NCBI RefSeq assembly: GCF_014645795.1
Contig: NZ_BMMK01000001.1
Span: forward strand, 1 to 64,000
Direction of reading: 5' to 3'
Origin: Longimycelium tulufanense
GTDB taxonomy: Bacteria > Actinomycetota > Actinomycetes > Mycobacteriales > Pseudonocardiaceae
DNA: 64,000 nt
Each line of letters starts with the position of its first letter. Position 1 is the stretch's first letter. Below, piece by piece: positions 1 to 7,679 of the stretch. A program made the position numbers and the translations under genes. The notes beneath the pieces were generated by a model. It searched no databases. It had not been told where the DNA came from and saw only the letters and a program-made list of their open reading frames with translations.

Positions 1-253
1 CCTCCCTCATTCCAACATCATCAGGCTGTCGTGCCCGTCACCAACCTCTATGGGCAGTACACCTAGCCACACCGGCCACCGACCGTCGTCGCCGGTGGTC
101 ACCGTGGTCACGGTGTGAACCGGTAGCCACCTGTAGCCTTCGCACAACACGACCTACGCCCGCCTGCGCTGGCCCTCGTCGAGCTGCTGGTACGGCAGCG
201 CGATGTGGAACAGGCGTCGGGCAGTTGACGTCGCTGATGTGGCGAAACCACGC
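1..253. other. window edge, no confident gene
   Basis: No complete gene is visible. A short plus-strand open segment (about 130-228) ends in TGA at 226-228 and reads like protein (it contains ALALVELLVRQRDVEQ), but it follows an in-frame TAG and has no start codon. It may be a decayed gene end or chance. Confidence 0.4.
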
Positions 254-293
254 GAAAGGCCCCGGACCGCAGCTCGCGGTTCCGGGGCCTTTC
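254..293 (-). terminator. intrinsic-type hairpin downstream of the bL37 gene
   Basis: Arms 254-265 and 282-293 are perfectly complementary (GAAAGGCCCCGG with CCGGGGCCTTTC). The stem continues through 266-270 and 276-280 around a five-base loop, with one bulged base at 281. It lies 22 bases past the stop of the minus-strand bL37 gene. Actinomycete terminators often lack a U-tract, as here. Confidence 0.75.
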
Positions 294-315
294 GTCGCTG
301 TGAGCAGCGCCTCGG

Positions 316-390
316 TCAGGCGTTGGGGCGCTTGCCGTGGTTGGCGCCGCGCTTCTTGCGGTCACGCTTCTTCCGCGCACGCTTCGACAT
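316..390 (-). CDS. 50S ribosomal protein bL37 (24 aa, AURKAIP1/COX24 domain)
   Basis: This is a 24-residue, extremely basic peptide that starts MSKRARKKRDRKKR and ends GANHGKRPNA. The NHGKRPNA tail and the Lys/Arg run are the hallmark of actinobacterial bL37, a tiny ribosomal protein seen in mycobacterial ribosome structures near the peptidyl-transferase region. The start is ATG at 388-390; the upstream minus-strand sequence contains an AGGGAGAGCC stretch suitable as ribosome-binding site. It stands alone on the minus strand and is followed by a strong hairpin at 254-293. Its position beside the biotinylated-protein and pdtaS genes matches other actinomycetes, where it lies near the sigR/sigH-rsrA locus. 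The gene is easily missed because of its size. The identification rests on the near-diagnostic C-terminus. Confidence 0.9.
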   Translation of the reverse strand: MSKRARKKRDRKKRGANHGKRPNA

Positions 391-618
391 GGCTCTCCCT
401 GGTCGGTTCGCTGTGATGCTGGCCTCGACGCCGGCCGGTCACGAGCGGCCGGAGCGCCTACGTTGTTGCCTTCCCACAGTGTCGCACGCGCTGTCCTGGC
501 GGTTCCGGCAGGGCGGAGTGGCCACTCCCGGTGGTTGGATGGCCACGAGGTCCTGGCTCGATCAAGCGTGACCCGCGCCGGCCCGGACCGGGCGGATGCG
601 CGTCGAAAGGATCGGGGG

Positions 619-834
619 ATGGCCGAGGAGATCCACGCCGAGATGGTGGCCAACGTGCTGCAGGTCGTCGTCGCCGAGGGCGACGAGGTCCGCCGGGACG
701 ACACGTTGGTGCTTCTGGAATCGATGAAGATGGAGATCCCGGTCATCACCGAGGTAGGCGGCGTGGTTGCCAAGGTGGCCGTCCAACCGGGACAGGTCGT
801 CCAGCGCGGCGACCTCATCGCGGTCGTCGAGTGA
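619..834 (+). CDS. biotinyl/lipoyl-attachment domain protein (TB7.3-like)
   Basis: This 71-residue protein is a single biotinyl domain: the ESMKMEIP motif carries the lysine to be biotinylated, at about residue 37, and the rest is the usual flattened barrel sequence. It corresponds to the small biotinylated protein TB7.3 (Rv3221c) of mycobacteria, which lies beside pdtaS as here. It presumably needs the biotin ligase BirA. Whether it serves a carboxylase or has another role is not shown by the sequence. ATG 619 follows a GGATCGGGGG stretch. The pdtaS gene begins 32 bases downstream on the same strand, so the two are probably co-transcribed. Confidence 0.88.
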   Translation: MAEEIHAEMVANVLQVVVAEGDEVRRDDTLVLLESMKMEIPVITEVGGVVAKVAVQPGQVVQRGDLIAVVE

Positions 835-866
835 CCCCGGGTCGCGGGCTGGCGTAGGTTGCGGTC

Positions 867-2354
867 GTGTCCACCCTGACCGACCTGCTGGCCGAGCACA
901 CCGGCATGCCCGGTGCCGCCGTCGACCACCTGCAACTGGTGGTGGCGGAGTGGCAGCTGTTGTCCGATCTCTCCTTCGCGGACTTCCTGATGTGGGTTCC
1001 GCTGGAGGAGGGGGAGCCGGAGCGGTTCCTGTGCGTCGCCCAGGCCAGGCCGACCACGACCGCCACCGCGCACCCGGAGGACGCGGTGGGCAGCGTGGTC
1101 ACCGGCGAGGAGCACCCGCAGCTGCGCCGGGCGGTGGTGGAGTCGCGGATCTGCCGGGAGGAGGACCCGCGCTGGCACCTGGGTGTGCCGGTACGGCGGG
1201 AGACCATCCCGGTGCGGATGGGCAACCAGGTGATCGCGGTGCTCAGTCGGGACACCAACCTCGCGGTGCCGCGGGTGCCGAGCCCGCTGGAGATCGCCTA
1301 CCTGGGCAGTGCCGCGGATCTGTGCCAGATGATCGCGGACGGGACCTTCCCGACCGCCGAACCCTCGCCGGGTGTCCACACCAGCCCGCGCGTCGGTGAC
1401 GGGTTCGTGCGGCTGGACGCCGCAGGAGCCGTTGTCTTCGCCAGCCCCAACGCGCTGTCGGCGTACCACAGGATGGGGCACGCCGCGGATCTCGTCGGCA
1501 CGCACCTGGCGCCGCTGACACGTTCCCTGGTGTCGGATCCCTTCGATGCGACGGAGATCGCGCAACGCATCCGGTCCGCTTTGGACGGTCAGCCCTCGAT
1601 GCGGATGGAGGCCGAGGCGCGCGGGGCCACCGTGCTGTTCCGAGCATTGCCGTTGCGTCCCAAGGGAAAGGCGGCAGGCGCGCTGGTGCTGTGCCGCGAT
1701 GTCACCGAGGTGAAACGACGCGATCGCGCTCTGCTGTCGAAGGATGCGACGATCCGGGAAATCCACCACCGGGTGAAGAACAACCTGCAGACGGTTGCAG
1801 CGTTGCTCCGGCTGCAGTCGCGCCGCACCAACAATCCCGAGGCACGGCAGGCACTGGACGAGTCGGTGCGCCGGGTCACGTCGATCGCGCTCGTGCACGA
1901 GACGCTGTCGATGTCGGTCGACGAGCGGGTCGATCTGGACGATGTGGTGGACCGCGTCATCCCGATGATGAGCGACGTCGCCGCGGCCGAGACCAAGGTC
2001 GCGGTGCGCCGGGAGGGCCGGTTCGGGATCGTCTCCGCCGAACTGGCCACGCCGCTGGTGATGGTGCTGACCGAGCTGGTGCAGAACGCGTTCGAACACG
2101 CGTTCGTCCCCGGTCAGCGGGGCGAGGTCGTCGTGCGCGCCGAGCGCTCGGCGAAGTGGCTGGACGTTGTCATCACCGACGATGGGCGCGGGCTCCCGGC
2201 CGGCTTCTCGCTGGAACGCGCCGAGCGGCTGGGCCTGCAGATCGTGCGCACCCTGGTGGAGTCGGAGCTGCGGGGCTCGCTGAGCCTGCGCCGCCGGAAG
2301 CAGCCGAGCGGGACCGAGGCGGTGTTGCGCGTCCCGTTGAAGCGACGTCGGTAA
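867..2354 (+). CDS. pdtaS: PdtaS-type sensor histidine kinase
   Basis: This soluble histidine kinase of 495 residues has no membrane segment. The N-terminal part (about 1-140) fits the GAF-like sensor domain of PdtaS. A PAS domain follows (about 170-280), then a HisKA_2 dimerisation domain with the phospho-acceptor box EIHHRVKNNLQT (predicted His301), and an HATPase domain with the N-box around ELVQNAFEHAF and the DDGRGLPAGF segment. In mycobacteria PdtaS phosphorylates the RNA-binding ANTAR regulator PdtaR; no pdtaR is present here, as is also the case in mycobacteria. The start is GTG 867, 32 bases after the biotinyl-domain gene. Order with whiB1 and TB7.3 matches Rv3219-Rv3221c, which strongly supports the assignment. 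It ends at a shared hairpin with whiB1. Confidence 0.92.
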   Translation: MSTLTDLLAEHTGMPGAAVDHLQLVVAEWQLLSDLSFADFLMWVPLEEGEPERFLCVAQARPTTTATAHPEDAVGSVVTGEEHPQLRRAVVESRICREEDPRWHLGVPVRRETIPVRMGNQVIAVLSRDTNLAVPRVPSPLEIAYLGSAADLCQMIADGTFPTAEPSPGVHTSPRVGDGFVRLDAAGAVVFASPNALSAYHRMGHAADLVGTHLAPLTRSLVSDPFDATEIAQRIRSALDGQPSMRMEAEARGATVLFRALPLRPKGKAAGALVLCRDVTEVKRRDRALLSKDATIREIHHRVKNNLQTVAALLRLQSRRTNNPEARQALDESVRRVTSIALVHETLSMSVDERVDLDDVVDRVIPMMSDVAAAETKVAVRREGRFGIVSAELATPLVMVLTELVQNAFEHAFVPGQRGEVVVRAERSAKWLDVVITDDGRGLPAGFSLERAERLGLQIVRTLVESELRGSLSLRRRKQPSGTEAVLRVPLKRRR

Positions 2355-2478
2355 GGCTTTCGGCTGTCCGGATCACCCCGGGAGGCCCCGCACATGGCAG
2401 TGGCCCCGAGATCGGTGGGCGGGCCGCACGCTTTCGTCGCGTCCGACGCACACTCTGTCGAGCGGTACGTGAGGTAAA

Positions 2479-2520
2479 CGTTGGAAAGGGTCGGCCCCGC
2501 CGGGCCGACCCTTTCCAACG
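2479..2520. terminator. bidirectional terminator between pdtaS and whiB1
   Basis: A perfect 19-bp inverted repeat (2479-2497 with 2502-2520) encloses the four-base loop CGCC. It sits between the converging ends of pdtaS (+) and whiB1 (-) and can serve both. Confidence 0.9.
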
Positions 2521-2540
2521 ATCTAGCGTGGTGCGTGGGC

Positions 2541-2795
2541 TCAGGCGCCGGTACGGGCCCGGGTGCGGGCGTTGCGCCGCTTGAGGGCGCGCCGCTCGTC
2601 CTCGCTCATGCCGCCCCAGACACCGGCGTCCTGCCCACTCTCCAGGGCCCAGGTCAGGCACTCGGAGATGACGGGGCAGCGCCGGCAGACGGCTTTCGCC
2701 TCGGCGATCTGCAGGAGCGCGGGACCGCTGTTCCCCACCGGGAAGAACAGCTCCGGGTCCTCGTCACGGCAGGCCGCACGGTGGCGCCAGTCCAT
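2541..2795 (-). CDS. whiB1: WhiB1 iron-sulfur transcription factor
   Basis: WhiB proteins bind a [4Fe-4S] cluster and partner with the primary sigma factor; WhiB1 is a nitric-oxide-responsive essential regulator in mycobacteria. This 84-residue protein has the four cluster cysteines at 9, 37, 40 and 46, the same positions as M. tuberculosis WhiB1, followed by the turn GVWGG at 58-62 and a basic C-terminal tail (KRRNARTRARTGA) for DNA binding. The ATG is preceded by GAGGAG. It shares a terminator with the convergent pdtaS gene, again as in mycobacteria. Two CRP-type palindromes lie about 60-95 bases upstream of the start (2854-2889). Confidence in the subclass is high because of cysteine spacing plus synteny. 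Confidence 0.95.
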   Translation of the reverse strand: MDWRHRAACRDEDPELFFPVGNSGPALLQIAEAKAVCRRCPVISECLTWALESGQDAGVWGGMSEDERRALKRRNARTRARTGA

Positions 2796-2853
2796 TGTCT
2801 CTTGCTCCTCGCTAGGCGCGGTGAAGCGCCGGTAGTCAGTGGTCCGGGGTGCT

Positions 2854-2889
2854 TGTGAATGCGTTCACGTGCTTGTGAATGCTTTCACG
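2854..2889 (-). promoter_or_regulatory. tandem CRP/FNR-type operator upstream of whiB1
   Basis: Two near-identical sites, TGTGAATGCGTTCACG (2854-2869) and TGTGAATGCTTTCACG (2874-2889), are spaced exactly 20 bp apart. Each fits the TGTGA-N6-TCACA consensus of CRP proteins at nine of ten fixed positions. In M. tuberculosis the whiB1 promoter is known to be controlled by the cAMP receptor protein Rv3676 through two sites, so this arrangement is probably functional. Confidence 0.85.
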
Positions 2890-3034
2890 AACTTGCGCGA
2901 TGTCAAGGGGTCCGACCCGATCTGGTGAGCCATCTCACCAGAAAGATCGGTTTCCCTTGACCGGCGGGTTTCTCTGCGTTGATACCTGCCACCAGCGAAG
3001 ATCGCCACCGGATGACAGGCGGGTTACGCGAAAG

Positions 3035-3964
3035 TCACACCGCAACCTGTACCGCGGAGGGGACCGCGGTGAACTCCACTGCCGTTCGCTCGCCCAGATG
3101 GTCGCCGTCCACCTGGAGGCGCACCGGCTCGGAGCAGGTTACCCGGATCTTCTCAACGTCGTCGCTTCGCAGCAAGTGGCTTCCGCGCGGTTCAACACCC
3201 CGAATCACCTGTCCGAGATGACGCAACACCGTCGCCATCCGAACGTTGCGCAAGGCGAAGATCCCCAAACCCCGGTCGAACGAGCAGCTCGGGTTAAGTC
3301 GCAGCGGCCGGCCGCCCAGGTAGCTCCAGGGGTCGGTGTTCGAGACGAATGCCAGGTGCACGCCGTCGACCGTCTCGCCCCCGGGCAGCTCCACGGTCAG
3401 TCGCGGGTTCCGGCGGTCGAGCCGGAAAAAGCAGGACGCGGCGATGCGGGCGTACCGCGACGGGGTGGCCTCGCGCCCCCTGGCGCGGGCCTGCTCCATC
3501 CGTTCGACGACATCGGCGTCCCAGCCGAGACCGGCGTTGAAGGTGAACCAGCGTTCCCCGGCGGAATCGGCAACCCTGCCCAGGCCAACCCGGCGGCTCG
3601 AGCGCTCCTCGACAGCCCGCAGCAGGCGGTGGGTGGCCTCGACCGGCTCCCGGGGCAGGCCGAGTGCCCCGGCGAACACGTTGGCCGAGCCACCGGGCAC
3701 GACCCCCAGCATGGGCAGGTCCGGGCGAGGCCCCTCCGCGAGCAGCCCGTTGACCACCTCGTTGACCGTCCCGTCGCCCCCGTGCGCCACGACCAGGTCG
3801 ATCCCGGCGCCCGCGGCCTCCCGCCCCGCGTCAGCCGCGTGCCCGCGGTAGCTGGTCTCCAGCACGTCCAGCTCCACGGCGCTGGCCAGCGCGTGGGCGA
3901 GCACGTCCCGACCGGCCGGGGTGGTCGCGGTGGCCTGCGGGTTGACCACGAGGAGGGCGCGCAC
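3035..3964 (-). CDS. diacylglycerol kinase family lipid kinase
   Basis: This enzyme of about 309 residues belongs to the DAGK catalytic family, which transfers phosphate from ATP to lipid or sphingoid substrates at the membrane. Visible motifs are the N-terminal NPQAT strand-turn, the nucleotide-binding GGDGTVNEVVNGL, and PGGSANVFAGALGLPREP, all typical. The substrate cannot be deduced; in mycobacterial synteny it corresponds to Rv3218. GTG 3964 gives the usual family start (VRALLVVNPQAT); an in-frame GTG at 3997 would add 11 residues. No clear ribosome-binding site precedes 3964, but TACGCT lies six bases upstream, so a leaderless mRNA beginning at the GTG is plausible. It lies 240 bases upstream of whiB1 on the same strand. 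Confidence 0.88.
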   Translation of the reverse strand: MRALLVVNPQATATTPAGRDVLAHALASAVELDVLETSYRGHAADAGREAAGAGIDLVVAHGGDGTVNEVVNGLLAEGPRPDLPMLGVVPGGSANVFAGALGLPREPVEATHRLLRAVEERSSRRVGLGRVADSAGERWFTFNAGLGWDADVVERMEQARARGREATPSRYARIAASCFFRLDRRNPRLTVELPGGETVDGVHLAFVSNTDPWSYLGGRPLRLNPSCSFDRGLGIFALRNVRMATVLRHLGQVIRGVEPRGSHLLRSDDVEKIRVTCSEPVRLQVDGDHLGERTAVEFTAVPSAVQVAV

Positions 3965-4140
3965 CGGGCGAGCGTAAGCAACCCCCGGTACCAACACCGG
4001 CGCCGAGTTGCCTCGAGGAGGGGCAGATCACACTCCGGGTCGGGACAACGCCCACTTGCTCGCCAGGCATAACATCGCTGCTGTCGTGGCCGTCCGGGCC
4101 GCGGTGTTCCCGCTCTTTCCTGCCGCCAGGAGGACCGCGA

Positions 4141-4569
4141 GTGCCCACCGACGCCGCCGCAGCCCCGCGCAGCGTGCGCATCGCAGGCGCGATGACCGGC
4201 CTCCAGGGTGTGGCCGGGCTCGGTTATGCAGCGGCCTTGGCACTGCAGTCCGGGCAGCAGCACGGGCCATATGACGCTCTCGGCACGGCCGGCTACTTCG
4301 CGTTGCTCAGCGCCGGCGTGATCGCCGCGAGTGTCGGCCTGCTGATGGGTAAGCGGTGGGCACGGACACCGGCGGTGCTGGTGCAGCTGATGTTGCTCGG
4401 CGTTGCGTGGTATGCGTTCATCGACTCGGGGCAGCACGCCGCCGGTATTGCGGTGGCGGCCTTCTGCCTGGCGATTCTCGTCCTGTTGTTTTCCACGCAC
4501 GCCCGGGCGTGGGCCATGGGTATCGGACCCTACGATCCGGACGGAACGGGCGACTCAGAGCGTCGCTGA
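4141..4569 (+). CDS. small integral membrane protein, Rv3217c-like
   Basis: This 142-residue protein shows four hydrophobic segments (about residues 15-36, 49-68, 78-93 and 102-117) and a short acidic C-terminal tail. There are no catalytic motifs. It is divergent from the lipid kinase gene, and the corresponding place in M. tuberculosis holds the unknown membrane protein Rv3217c, so it is probably the orthologue. GTG 4141 is preceded by CCAGGAGGACC, a strong ribosome-binding site. Function is unknown; a role with the neighbouring lipid kinase would be a guess. Confidence 0.8.
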   Translation: MPTDAAAAPRSVRIAGAMTGLQGVAGLGYAAALALQSGQQHGPYDALGTAGYFALLSAGVIAASVGLLMGKRWARTPAVLVQLMLLGVAWYAFIDSGQHAAGIAVAAFCLAILVLLFSTHARAWAMGIGPYDPDGTGDSERR

Positions 4570-5036
4570 TGAGCCGACCTGCCTGGTGTGACTAGCTAAT
4601 GTGACTGGGCAGCCTCCGCCCTCCCTGGGCCTGCGCAGCCCACGGCCAGCCTATGAGCTGCGGAAATGTAAAGCAAGAACAAGATCGCGGGCTGTGGATA
4701 ATTTTGGGGGATGTGGATAAGAGGGGCCGAGCGGGGTATGTCCTGTTCGGGCACGCGGTCGAGCTGTATGTCAGCGATGCTCGTGATCAGTGTGGGAGCC
4801 GGTCCGGTACCGGGAGCGCTTCGAAAGGCGCCGTCCCGGAGTGAGAGGCGACATCTCGTCCACCCGACCCACCACCGCCGAAATGGGTATCCACAGTGGA
4901 GGGACACGCGACACGCTGCTCTGGTGGGTGAGTATCAGGGAACACGTTCGGGTGGCTGAGTGGAAACCATGTCGGGTTGGGCACATCATGCCGCCACTGT
5001 GGACACGCACATACCGGAGGGCGTGAGGAGGACGGC
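4570..5036. other. non-coding gap with DnaA-box-like sequences
   Basis: This stretch of about 470 bases between the membrane protein and EF-hand genes has poor coding character and is locally A+T-richer. It contains TGTGGATAA at 4693-4701 and again at 4712-4720 (both exact reverse complements of the DnaA box TTATCCACA), GTATCCACA at 4887-4895 (8 of 9) and TGTGGACAC at 4998-5006 (8 of 9 to TGTGGACAA). No other structure was recognised. Confidence 0.6.
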
Positions 5037-5606
5037 GTGCTCACCCGCTTCCAGCGGAAGAAGCTGAACCTGCGGTTCGACCGGCTCGACGCAGATGGCG
5101 ACGGCTACATCGAGGAAGGCGACTACGTGCTGGCCGCCCGGAGGATCGCTGGTGCGATGGGGCGTAAGGGATCCTTCGAGGCGCAGCTGGCCGAGGGGCG
5201 ACTTCGCCTGGTATGGCGTAGCCTGCGCCAGCTGGACAGCAATGATGACGAGCGAATCAGCCGCGAGGAGTTCGTGACAGCGGTGGCGAGGGATATGGAC
5301 GGAATTGCCGCCGCGGTCCGCTCGACCGCCGAGGCGGTCTTCGACCTGTGCGACATCGACGGTGATGGCAGGCTGAACCGTGACGAATTCGGCAAGATGA
5401 TGAACGGTTTCCTCGTTCCCGATGAGGGCGTGACCGAAGGCTTCGAACACCTCGACGTCGATGAGGACGGATGGGTCACGCGAGGCGAGTTCGTCCAGGG
5501 CGCGATCGACCTTTACTGCAGCGCAGATCCTTCGGCGCCCGGAAGCTGGTTGCTCGGGGCCGTCGAGAAGGTGTGGCAGGTATCCTCGGAACGCTGCGGT
5601 GACTAG
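5037..5606 (+). CDS. calerythrin-like EF-hand calcium-binding protein
   Basis: This 189-residue soluble protein has four EF-hand loops at about residues 18-29, 67-78, 106-117 and 140-151. Loops 3 (DIDGDGRLNRDE) and 4 (DVDEDGWVTRGE) are canonical. Loop 1 (DADGDGYIEEGD) ends in Asp rather than Glu. Loop 2 (DSNDDERISREE) has Glu where Gly is expected at position 6, so it is probably weak. This pattern of three good sites and a defective second one resembles calerythrin of Saccharopolyspora erythraea and the CabC family of Streptomyces. GTG 5037 has GAGGAGG just upstream; an ATG at 4977 is in frame but lacks such a site. It probably acts as a calcium buffer or sensor in the cytoplasm. Confidence 0.9.
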   Translation: MLTRFQRKKLNLRFDRLDADGDGYIEEGDYVLAARRIAGAMGRKGSFEAQLAEGRLRLVWRSLRQLDSNDDERISREEFVTAVARDMDGIAAAVRSTAEAVFDLCDIDGDGRLNRDEFGKMMNGFLVPDEGVTEGFEHLDVDEDGWVTRGEFVQGAIDLYCSADPSAPGSWLLGAVEKVWQVSSERCGD

Positions 5607-5778
5607 GTCACCGGAACGAAGATGCGCCGCGATGGGCGGCCGGTCCACTGAGTGTGGCCCTGTCACCTCGGCATGAGCCGACGGCAGTCGAGGTCGAGCG
5701 ACCACTTGGCTCGAGCTCGGGCGTTCCCTACGCGCACTGGCAAGCCATCGAGGGTCGCGTTCCGACCGTAGCAGCTTG

Positions 5779-6270
5779 TCAGACGCGGCCGGCGGTACCC
5801 AGCGCATCAAGCGCTTCGTCGGTCACCCGATAGACAGTCCACTCATCCATCGGGACAGCACCGATCGACTTGTAAAAGTTGATGGCCGGGGCGTTCCAAT
5901 TGAGGACCCACCACTCCAGACGGCTGAAACCGCGGCGCACGCACTCCCCGGCCAGCTCGGTGAGCAATGCCTTACCCAGACCGGAACCCCGCATCTCCGA
6001 CTTGACGTAGAGGTCTTCCAGGTAGATGCCGTGCGTCCCGCGCCATGTGGAGAAGTTGAGGAACCACAATGCGAAGCCGACGAGCCGACCATCCACCTCC
6101 GCCACGTGACCGAACAGAGCGGGGGACTCGATGAAGAGCGCGGTGCGAAGCTGCTCAGACGTCAGATGACACTCGTGCGGCGCCTTCTCGTACTCGGCAA
6201 GCTCGTGGACCATCTCCACGACGGCGTCCACATCTGACTCGCGCACGCGGCGGATCTGTGGGTCCGGCAC
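5779..6270 (-). CDS. GNAT acetyltransferase, diamine/polyamine acetyltransferase-like
   Basis: This GNAT-fold enzyme of 163 residues transfers an acetyl group from acetyl-CoA to an amine. The acetyl-CoA loop is in VKSEMRGSGLGKALL, preceded by the strand HGIYLEDLYV and followed by LEWWVLNWNAPAINFYKSIG, which closely resembles the spermidine/spermine and diamine N-acetyltransferase subfamily (also Rv3216). GTG 6270 has AGGAGG eleven bases upstream; the longer open frame has no comparable site. It follows the histidine-phosphatase gene by 23 bases, so both are probably one operon. The true substrate is not determined; the presence of a polyamine-synthase homologue in the same window (22538-24160) is suggestive only. 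Confidence 0.85.
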   Translation of the reverse strand: MPDPQIRRVRESDVDAVVEMVHELAEYEKAPHECHLTSEQLRTALFIESPALFGHVAEVDGRLVGFALWFLNFSTWRGTHGIYLEDLYVKSEMRGSGLGKALLTELAGECVRRGFSRLEWWVLNWNAPAINFYKSIGAVPMDEWTVYRVTDEALDALGTAGRV

Positions 6271-6293
6271 GAGAACCTCCTGACACAACCCGG

Positions 6294-6896
6294 TCAGCGG
6301 AGGCTCCATGGTGGCACGTTCACGTGGATCAGCTGAGGGTTCTCCCGCTCGTAACCGAGCACGGTCCAGCTTGCCGGTGCCAGCCCGAGGTGGGCACCGG
6401 CCGCGACGGGCAAGTCGACCCAGCGGGCGGCAAGCACCCGCCCGAAGTGCCCGTGACCAGCCAGGACGACGTCACCGTCGGACAGCGCCTCGCGTGCCCT
6501 GGCCAGGACCGCGTCGGCACGCGCACCGACCTCCGCCACGCTCTCCCCACCCAAGGAACCGTGCGTCCACACGTTCCAGTCGGGCACGGTCCTCCGGATC
6601 TCGGTGGTGGTCACACCCTCGTACTCGCCGTAATTCCACTCTGCGAGATGTTCCGTGACCTCGGGCCGCAAACCGGCGAGCTGCGCGGTGCGTACGGCAC
6701 GCTGACGGGGACTGGACAGCACGAGTGAAGGCGGCTCGTCGGTGCCACGGAGCCGCGCGAGCACCTCACCGGCGAACCGCGCGGCCTGCTCGCCGTTGGG
6801 CGTCAAGGGGATGTCCGAGTAGCTCGTGTGCTTGCCGGCGGCAGACCACTCCGTCTCGCCGTGCCGCACGACGTACACGGCAGGTTGCCTTCCCAC
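6294..6896 (-). CDS. histidine phosphatase superfamily acid phosphatase (Rv3214-like)
   Basis: This 200-residue enzyme carries the phospho-histidine motif VVRHGETEW near residues 9-17, a second catalytic arginine in SSPRQRAVRTA, EWNYGEYEG, and the late histidine in LAGHGHFGR. These are the features of phosphoglycerate-mutase-like phosphatases; the M. tuberculosis homologue Rv3214 was annotated as mutase but acts as an acid phosphatase. The physiological substrate is not visible. The first gene of a two-gene operon with the acetyltransferase, as in mycobacteria (Rv3214, Rv3216 order). The start ATG at 6896 gives the standard N-terminus. Confidence 0.88.
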   Translation of the reverse strand: MGRQPAVYVVRHGETEWSAAGKHTSYSDIPLTPNGEQAARFAGEVLARLRGTDEPPSLVLSSPRQRAVRTAQLAGLRPEVTEHLAEWNYGEYEGVTTTEIRRTVPDWNVWTHGSLGGESVAEVGARADAVLARAREALSDGDVVLAGHGHFGRVLAARWVDLPVAAGAHLGLAPASWTVLGYERENPQLIHVNVPPWSLR

Positions 6897-7150
6897 ACGG
6901 CGATCCTAGGTCGACCGCGCCCGCTTGGCCCCGAGAACGCCGACGCGAGCCGATTCCGGGGAAGATTTGAGCTGGATTCCGGACAGGAGCTCGAGAACAC
7001 AGGCGGCCGACGGTGCGCGATGGGGTCTTGCCCCAAGAAACGCACCGCCGGCCACCCGTTTCAGATCACCTGGTGACGCGCGACCACCGCGAGATGACCG
7101 CTTCCGGGCCTCCCCTGGGCCCCGGACGTCACCACACCATCGGGCAGGCC

Positions 7151-7168
7151 GACCCGCGACGACGGGTC
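7151..7168 (-). terminator. possible hairpin downstream of sodN
   Basis: GACCCG (7151-7156) pairs with CGGGTC (7163-7168) around a six-base loop, 25 bases past the sodN stop. The stem is short. The region between the phosphatase start and the sodN end otherwise holds nothing convincing. Confidence 0.4.
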
Positions 7169-7193
7169 AGCAGCGCCCCCGATGATCCTGGCC

Positions 7194-7601
7194 TCAGCCC
7201 TGCTTGGTCTCCCAGAAGATCTTGTCGATCTGGGCGATGAGGTCCAGCAGCTCCTGGCCCTTGGCCGGGTCCATGGAGCCCTTCACACCGGCTGCGCCCG
7301 CCGCCTTGGTCGCGTTGTTGAACAGCTCGTGCAGCTGCGGGTACTTCTCGAAGTGCGGCGGCTTGAAGTAGTCGGTCCACAGCACCCACAGGTGGTGCTT
7401 GACCAGCTCGGCACGCTGCTCCTTGATGATGATCGCCCGCTGGCGGAACTCCGGGTCCTGGTTGGCCTGGTACTTCTCCTGGATGGCCTTGATGGACTCG
7501 GCCTCGATCCGGGCTTGCGCCGGGTCGTAGACGCCACAGGGGAGGTCGCAGTGCGCGGTGGCCTCCAGGCGCGGACCGAGGATGCGCGACAGCAGTCGCA
7601 T
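7194..7601 (-). CDS. sodN: nickel-dependent superoxide dismutase
   Basis: Ni-SOD converts superoxide to oxygen and peroxide in the cytoplasm. This 135-residue precursor has a 16-residue leader followed by the nickel hook HCDLPCGVYDPAQ: His17 becomes the new N-terminus after cleavage, and Cys18 and Cys22 bind the metal. The rest is a four-helix bundle with the usual segments (IKAIQEKYQA, HHLWVLWTDYFKPPH, KIFWETKQG end). Length fits Streptomyces SodN (131 residues). The protease that removes the leader, SodX, lies divergently 78 bases away, and the shared intergenic region probably holds nickel-responsive control. No in-frame alternative start is needed. Confidence 0.97.
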   Translation of the reverse strand: MRLLSRILGPRLEATAHCDLPCGVYDPAQARIEAESIKAIQEKYQANQDPEFRQRAIIIKEQRAELVKHHLWVLWTDYFKPPHFEKYPQLHELFNNATKAAGAAGVKGSMDPAKGQELLDLIAQIDKIFWETKQG

Positions 7602-7679
7602 CTTTCCTCCCTGACAGTGAATGCTCCGACGCGCGAAACCCTACTCCCGGATGATGTGCGCGGCAGGTGGAGGTGATCG

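Noticed and set aside
108-2099. A 663-codon open minus-strand frame opposite pdtaS and the biotinyl-domain gene
   Set aside because: It is the antisense shadow of two well-supported genes; His/Arg/Pro-rich composition without any domain, and it would run through the bL37 start region.
4653-4844. A 63-codon plus-strand frame over the DnaA-type boxes
   Set aside because: No ribosome-binding site, atypical codon use, and composition like the rest of the non-coding gap.
7020-7076. An 18-residue frame (MGSCPKKRTAGHPFQITW) between the phosphatase and sodN genes
   Set aside because: No ribosome-binding site and no recognised small family; could be chance.
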